In this document: one piece after another, positions 7,962-9,828 of the stretch
Position numbering within the stretch: the first letter of the stretch is position 1
Layout of the letters: every line of letters starts with the position of its first letter
NCBI GenBank assembly: GCA_035606335.1
Contig: DATNFP010000106.1
Coordinates: 1 to 9,828, forward strand
Direction of reading: 5' to 3'
Origin: DATNFP01 sp035606335
GTDB taxonomy: Bacteria > Bacteroidota > Bacteroidia > Chitinophagales > Chitinophagaceae
Length of the DNA: 9,828 bases
Notes under the pieces: generated by a model
The model's input: only the letters and a program-made list of their open reading frames with translations
Databases searched by the model: none
Told to the model about the DNA's origin: nothing
Translations under genes and position numbers: made by a program

Positions 7962-8523
7962 ATTGTGAAATCACTTCAAGCAATTCTACCGGCAGTAAAC
8001 CAGGTTGCATACTGCTATAATCAACTGCACTGCTGTAAACATATTGGGTAGGTTCAAACACGATCCCTTCTTTTACCGGATTGTAATGCAGATAATGTAA
8101 TCTCTCTTTTATTTTTTGGGGCGTATCTAATGTTATTGGATGATTATCCTGCTGCCAAAATTGGTACTGCGTATTATTGCTGTTTTGTTTACCTGCACTA
8201 TTAAACAACCACAGCATCCATGATTTCCGGCTTTCGTGATTATTTGTTTCGATAGCTTTAATAATATGATTTGAGGTATATTTCTTGAAATCTCTCACAA
8301 TATCTTGTAGCTTGTTATATTCTGAACTTATTATCAGATGTATGTGATTATTCATTATTACCCATGCATGTAATCTTAATTGCTTTTGGTCGATGCAATA
8401 CCTTAAGCTCTCTACTATAATATCCTTATATAATGGCCTGCTTAACGCATCTACCCATTGAACTGTAGCAAATGTTATGAAATGAGGTATATAACTTTCT
8501 GCAAAGCGATATCGGGTTGCCAT
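7960..8523 (-). CDS. REP-associated tyrosine transposase (RAYT), Y1/HUH family
   Basis: This 187-residue protein belongs to the IS200/IS605-like Y1 transposase superfamily. The HUH metal-binding motif is H60-I-H62 in MNNHIHLIIS. The candidate catalytic tyrosine is Y82 in FKKYTS; this is not certain because LHYLHYNPV (about 142-150) also has conserved tyrosines. WQQDNHPI at about 123-130 and HYNPVKEGIV are typical of the Bacteroidota branch of RAYT-like proteins. Such enzymes cut single-stranded DNA at hairpins and form a 5' phosphotyrosine. I chose the ATG at 8523; a TTG two codons upstream (8529) is in frame but unnecessary. The gene is full-length and unbroken. It has no accessory TnpB or passenger gene. 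It converges on icd and its stop codon lies inside the icd terminator T-tract. The upstream side carries two tandem hairpin-rich units that probably belong to the same element. Confidence 0.9.
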   Translation of the reverse strand: MATRYRFAESYIPHFITFATVQWVDALSRPLYKDIIVESLRYCIDQKQLRLHAWVIMNNHIHLIISSEYNKLQDIVRDFKKYTSNHIIKAIETNNHESRKSWMLWLFNSAGKQNSNNTQYQFWQQDNHPITLDTPQKIKERLHYLHYNPVKEGIVFEPTQYVYSSAVDYSSMQPGLLPVELLEVISQ

Positions 8524-8544
8524 AGTCAAATATATAGCTATTTA

Positions 8545-8575
8545 GCTGTAGAATTTGGTTGCCGAAGTCCTGCTT
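8545..8575 (+). repeat. GTAG-type motif a, copy 1
   Basis: The GCTGTAGAATTT lead is followed by GCCGAAGTCCTGCTT. It is a shortened relative of the motif at 8598-8633, lacking 4 nt in the centre, so its hairpin is weak. It is identical to 8701-8731 in the second unit. Confidence 0.6.
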
Positions 8576-8597
8576 ATCATTTTAGAATCGCTATTGG

Positions 8598-8633
8598 GCT
8601 GTAGAATTTATTTTGCCGGACAGAGTCCTGCTT
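8598..8633 (+). repeat. GTAG-type motif b with imperfect hairpin, copy 1
   Basis: The GCTGTAGAATTT lead is followed by an imperfect hairpin. GCCGGAC (8615-8621) pairs with GTCCTGC (8625-8631) with one C/T mismatch around the loop AGA. A GTAG tetranucleotide 5' of an imperfect palindrome is the known layout of REP sequences bound by RAYT proteins. Here the GTAG lies 10 nt from the stem, further than in E. coli REPs. Confidence 0.65.
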
Positions 8634-8644
8634 TTTATTAGTGA

Positions 8645-8671
8645 TTTAAGTCCGCCTTCGGAAGACTTAAA
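8645..8671. repeat. Inverted repeat TTTAAGTC/GACTTAAA, copy 1
   Basis: The 8-bp perfect arms TTTAAGTC (8645-8652) and GACTTAAA (8664-8671) flank an 11-nt centre that can itself pair partly. It lies close to the right end of the proposed element, where subterminal hairpins are expected for this transposase class. Confidence 0.75.
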
Positions 8672-8753
8672 CCAGTGAGGGAATCACTTCAAGCAATTCT
8701 GCTGTAGAATTTGGTTGCCGAAGTCCTGCTTATCATTTTAGAATCGCTATTGG

Positions 8754-8788
8754 GCTGTAGAATTTATTTGCCGGACAGAGTCCTGCTT
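8754..8788 (+). repeat. GTAG-type motif b with imperfect hairpin, copy 2
   Basis: It has the same hairpin as copy 1: arms 8770-8776 and 8780-8786, loop AGA, one C/T mismatch. The only change is one T fewer in the spacer between GTAG and the stem. Confidence 0.65.
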
Positions 8789-8799
8789 TTTATTAGTGA

Positions 8800-8826
8800 T
8801 TTAAGTCCACCTTCGGAAGACTTAAA
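8800..8826. repeat. Inverted repeat TTTAAGTC/GACTTAAA, copy 2
   Basis: The arms at 8800-8807 and 8819-8826 are identical to copy 1. The 11-nt centre differs by a single G-to-A change at 8809, outside the perfect arms. Confidence 0.75.
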
Positions 8827-8836
8827 CCAGTGAGGG

Positions 8837-8969
8837 GCTTTCTGGGTCTTGATAACTATCTCTAAATTAATAAAGTCTGTATTACTGGCTACATTAAACC
8901 AATTTATAAACTAAACAGCCAACCTATCAATTTATACAGCTATTTTTGCTTCCAAATTTTATAACCTGA
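8837..8969. other. Spacer between the repeat element and the carboxylase gene
   Basis: This AT-rich, non-coding stretch probably holds the carboxylase promoter. The 9-nt word CAATTTATA occurs twice, at 8900-8908 and 8928-8936, 28 bp apart; it could be an operator pair or chance. The hairpin units end at 8836, and nothing further resembles them. Confidence 0.45.
8941..8948 (+). promoter_or_regulatory. Candidate -7 promoter element for the carboxylase gene
   Basis: TATTTTTG matches the Bacteroidota TAnnTTTG consensus exactly. It lies 21 bp before the ATG, so the leader would be only about 15 nt. I see no clear -33 TTTG upstream, which lowers confidence. Confidence 0.4.
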
Positions 8970-9828
8970 ATGAATCTGGAATTCAATAAAAATGAGGATG
9001 CCATGCGGCTGGCCATTAGCCAGATGCGCCAGCGTCATGCACAGATAAGCCTGGGTGGTGGAAAAAAAGCGATAGAAAAGGCAAAAGAAAAAGGGAAAAT
9101 GTCGCCACGTGAGCGCATACAATACCTTATTGATAAGGATAGTGTTTTTACGGAGCTTGGGGCATTTGCAGGTTATGAAATGTACCCAGAATACGGCGGT
9201 TGCCCTGCTGGCGGCACCGTAGCAGGAATTGGTTATGTGAGCGGGAGGCAGTGCATTATAGTGGCTAATGATAATACAGTGAAGGCCGGGGCATGGTTTC
9301 CTATCACAGGGAAGAAAAACCTGAGGATGCAGGAGATAGCTATGGAAAACCATTTGCCTGTAATATATATAGTAGATAGTGCGGGTGTTTTTCTACCCAT
9401 GCAGGACGAGATATTTCCAGATAAGGAACATTTTGGACGTGTGTTCAGAAATAATGCGCAGATGAGCGCGATGGGCATAACGCAGATAGCTGCCGTGATG
9501 GGCAGTTGCGTGGCCGGTGGCGCTTACCTGCCTATAATGAGTGATGAAACGCTGATGGTAGAAGGCAATGGCTCTATCTTTCTTGCCGGCCCTTACCTGG
9601 TGAAGGCTGCAATTGGGGAAGATATAGATATACAAACGCTTGGTGGTGCCAAAACACATACGGAGGTAAGTGGGATCGCCGATTATAAATTTGATACTGA
9701 ACAGGAATGTCTTGACCATGTGCGTCGCATTATGGACAAGATGGGTGAGCAGCCCAAAGCCGGATATGACCGAGTAAAACCAATACTCCCTAAAAAAGAC
9801 CCTAAGGAAATATATGGGCTAGTGTCTG
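8970..9828 (+). CDS. Acyl-CoA carboxylase beta (carboxyltransferase) subunit, methylcrotonyl-CoA carboxylase-like (3' end outside window)
   Basis: The 286 visible residues cover about half of a typical 510-550-residue carboxyltransferase beta subunit, which moves the carboxyl group from carboxybiotin to an acyl-CoA. They contain the N-terminal crotonase-fold domain: GKMSPRERIQYLIDKDSVFTE at about 42-62, IVANDNTVKAGAWFPIT at 97-113, HLPVIYIVDSAGVFLPMQ at 128-145, FPDKEHFGRVF at 149-159, MGSCVAGGAYLPIMSDE at 177-193 and LGGAKTHTEVSGIAD at 224-238. The PDKEHFGRVF and AGGAYLPIMSDE segments resemble methylcrotonyl-CoA carboxylase (leucine breakdown) more than the propionyl- or acetyl-CoA enzymes, but substrate cannot be fixed from this. 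The first oxyanion-hole loop reads SAGV where MCC has SGGA. The ATG at 8970 gives an N-terminus in line with the family, without a Shine-Dalgarno sequence. The partner biotin subunit is not in the window. Confidence 0.93.
   Translation, partial: MNLEFNKNEDAMRLAISQMRQRHAQISLGGGKKAIEKAKEKGKMSPRERIQYLIDKDSVFTELGAFAGYEMYPEYGGCPAGGTVAGIGYVSGRQCIIVANDNTVKAGAWFPITGKKNLRMQEIAMENHLPVIYIVDSAGVFLPMQDEIFPDKEHFGRVFRNNAQMSAMGITQIAAVMGSCVAGGAYLPIMSDETLMVEGNGSIFLAGPYLVKAAIGEDIDIQTLGGAKTHTEVSGIADYKFDTEQECLDHVRRIMDKMGEQPKAGYDRVKPILPKKDPKEIYGLVS

Larger units (their letters stand above)
7969..8681 (-). mobile_element. Putative RAYT element, full copy
   Basis: The limits are inferred from the adjacent shortened copy at 8682-8836, which shares both ends. 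The left end starts AATCACTTCAAGCAATTCT, inside the last codons of the transposase gene. The right end finishes ACCAGTGAGGG. The element holds the transposase gene and the 137-bp hairpin region upstream of it. The last two residues and stop codon of the transposase would then come from flanking DNA. The short ends TCACT and AGTGA are inverted to each other. I cannot define the target site from one locus. Confidence 0.5.
8545..8681 (-). repeat. Tandem hairpin-rich unit, copy 1
   Basis: This 137-nt unit starts GCTGTAGAATTTGGTTGCCG and ends ACCAGTGAGGG. It is repeated at 8701-8836 with only two differences that I see: a T-run that is 4 nt here and 3 nt in copy 2 (around 8611-8614), and G versus A at 8654/8809. 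It contains two GTAG-preceded motifs and one longer inverted repeat. Confidence 0.92.
8682..8836 (-). mobile_element. Miniature (internally deleted) derivative of the RAYT element
   Basis: The first 19 nt (8682-8700, AATCACTTCAAGCAATTCT) equal 7969-7987, the 3' end of the transposase gene. The remaining 136 nt equal the region upstream of the transposase (8545-8681) apart from one missing base and one substitution. The whole interval corresponding to 7988-8544 is absent, so nearly all coding sequence is lost while both ends remain. It abuts the full copy head to tail without extra bases. Confidence 0.65.
8701..8836 (-). repeat. Tandem hairpin-rich unit, copy 2
   Basis: This 136-nt unit is nearly identical to 8545-8681, offset by 156 bp at the left edge. 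It contains motif a (8701-8731), motif b (8754-8788) and the inverted repeat (8800-8826). Similarity stops at 8836. Confidence 0.92.

Noticed and set aside
8527..8529. TTG start codon for the transposase
   Set aside because: An ATG two codons downstream (8523) gives the family-like start MATRYRF; nothing favours the TTG.
8527..8534. TATATTTG (minus strand) as a transposase promoter
   Set aside because: It matches TAnnTTTG but lies only 3 nt before the ATG, so transcription would begin inside the coding region; it is probably chance in AT-rich DNA.
8545..8836. CRISPR array or integron-like array
   Set aside because: There are only two long units, with no short regular repeats and no variable spacers. 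The 19-nt interval is a copy of the transposase end, not a spacer.
8940..9719. Several minus-strand frames of 81-137 codons
   Set aside because: They are antisense to the clearly conserved carboxyltransferase gene and overlap one another in different frames.
1..9828. A new defence, toxin-antitoxin or biosynthetic gene cluster
   Set aside because: All supported genes belong to known housekeeping, membrane or transposase families and do not form an operon; only the RAYT element and its repeats go beyond that.

Overview
The window looks like chromosomal DNA from a member of the Bacteroidota, most likely the Chitinophagaceae or a relative; this is an inference from gene content. The supporting signs are: AT-rich spacers, start codons without Shine-Dalgarno sequences, two exact matches to the Bacteroidota -7 promoter motif TAnnTTTG, an outer-surface DUF5686 protein with a carboxypeptidase-regulatory-like domain, and an isocitrate dehydrogenase of the eukaryotic-like NADP type.

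Layout from left to right. Positions 1-2606 (minus) hold a nearly complete DUF5686 surface protein whose C-terminus runs off the window. Positions 2793-5030 (minus) encode the RNA-binding transcription accessory protein Tex. Positions 5031-5686 form a 656-bp gene-free spacer with two diverged copies of a dispersed palindromic repeat, a possible nested stem-loop and a strong terminator. Positions 5687-6445 (minus) encode a seven-helix Bax inhibitor-1/YccA-type membrane protein, divergent from icd (6675-7904, plus). A hairpin terminator at 7928-7961 ends icd and touches the stop codon of a convergent single-tyrosine HUH transposase of the REP-associated (RAYT) type (7960-8523, minus). Upstream of that transposase lie two tandem 137/136-bp copies of a hairpin-rich sequence (8545-8836). 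At 8970 a plus-strand acyl-CoA carboxylase carboxyltransferase subunit begins and is cut by the window end.

Most genes here are independent housekeeping or envelope functions: transcription or RNA quality (Tex), membrane ion homeostasis (BI-1), the TCA cycle (icd) and carboxylation of a branched-chain-type acyl-CoA. I see no operon that links them.

The most interesting part is 7960-8836. Between the two tandem hairpin units sits a 19-nt exact copy of the 3' end of the transposase gene. The right-hand unit therefore looks like an internally deleted, MITE-like derivative of the transposase element, sitting directly next to its parent. Each unit also carries GTAG-preceded imperfect hairpins that are plausible transposase substrates. 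I found no convincing new defence, toxin-antitoxin or biosynthetic system.
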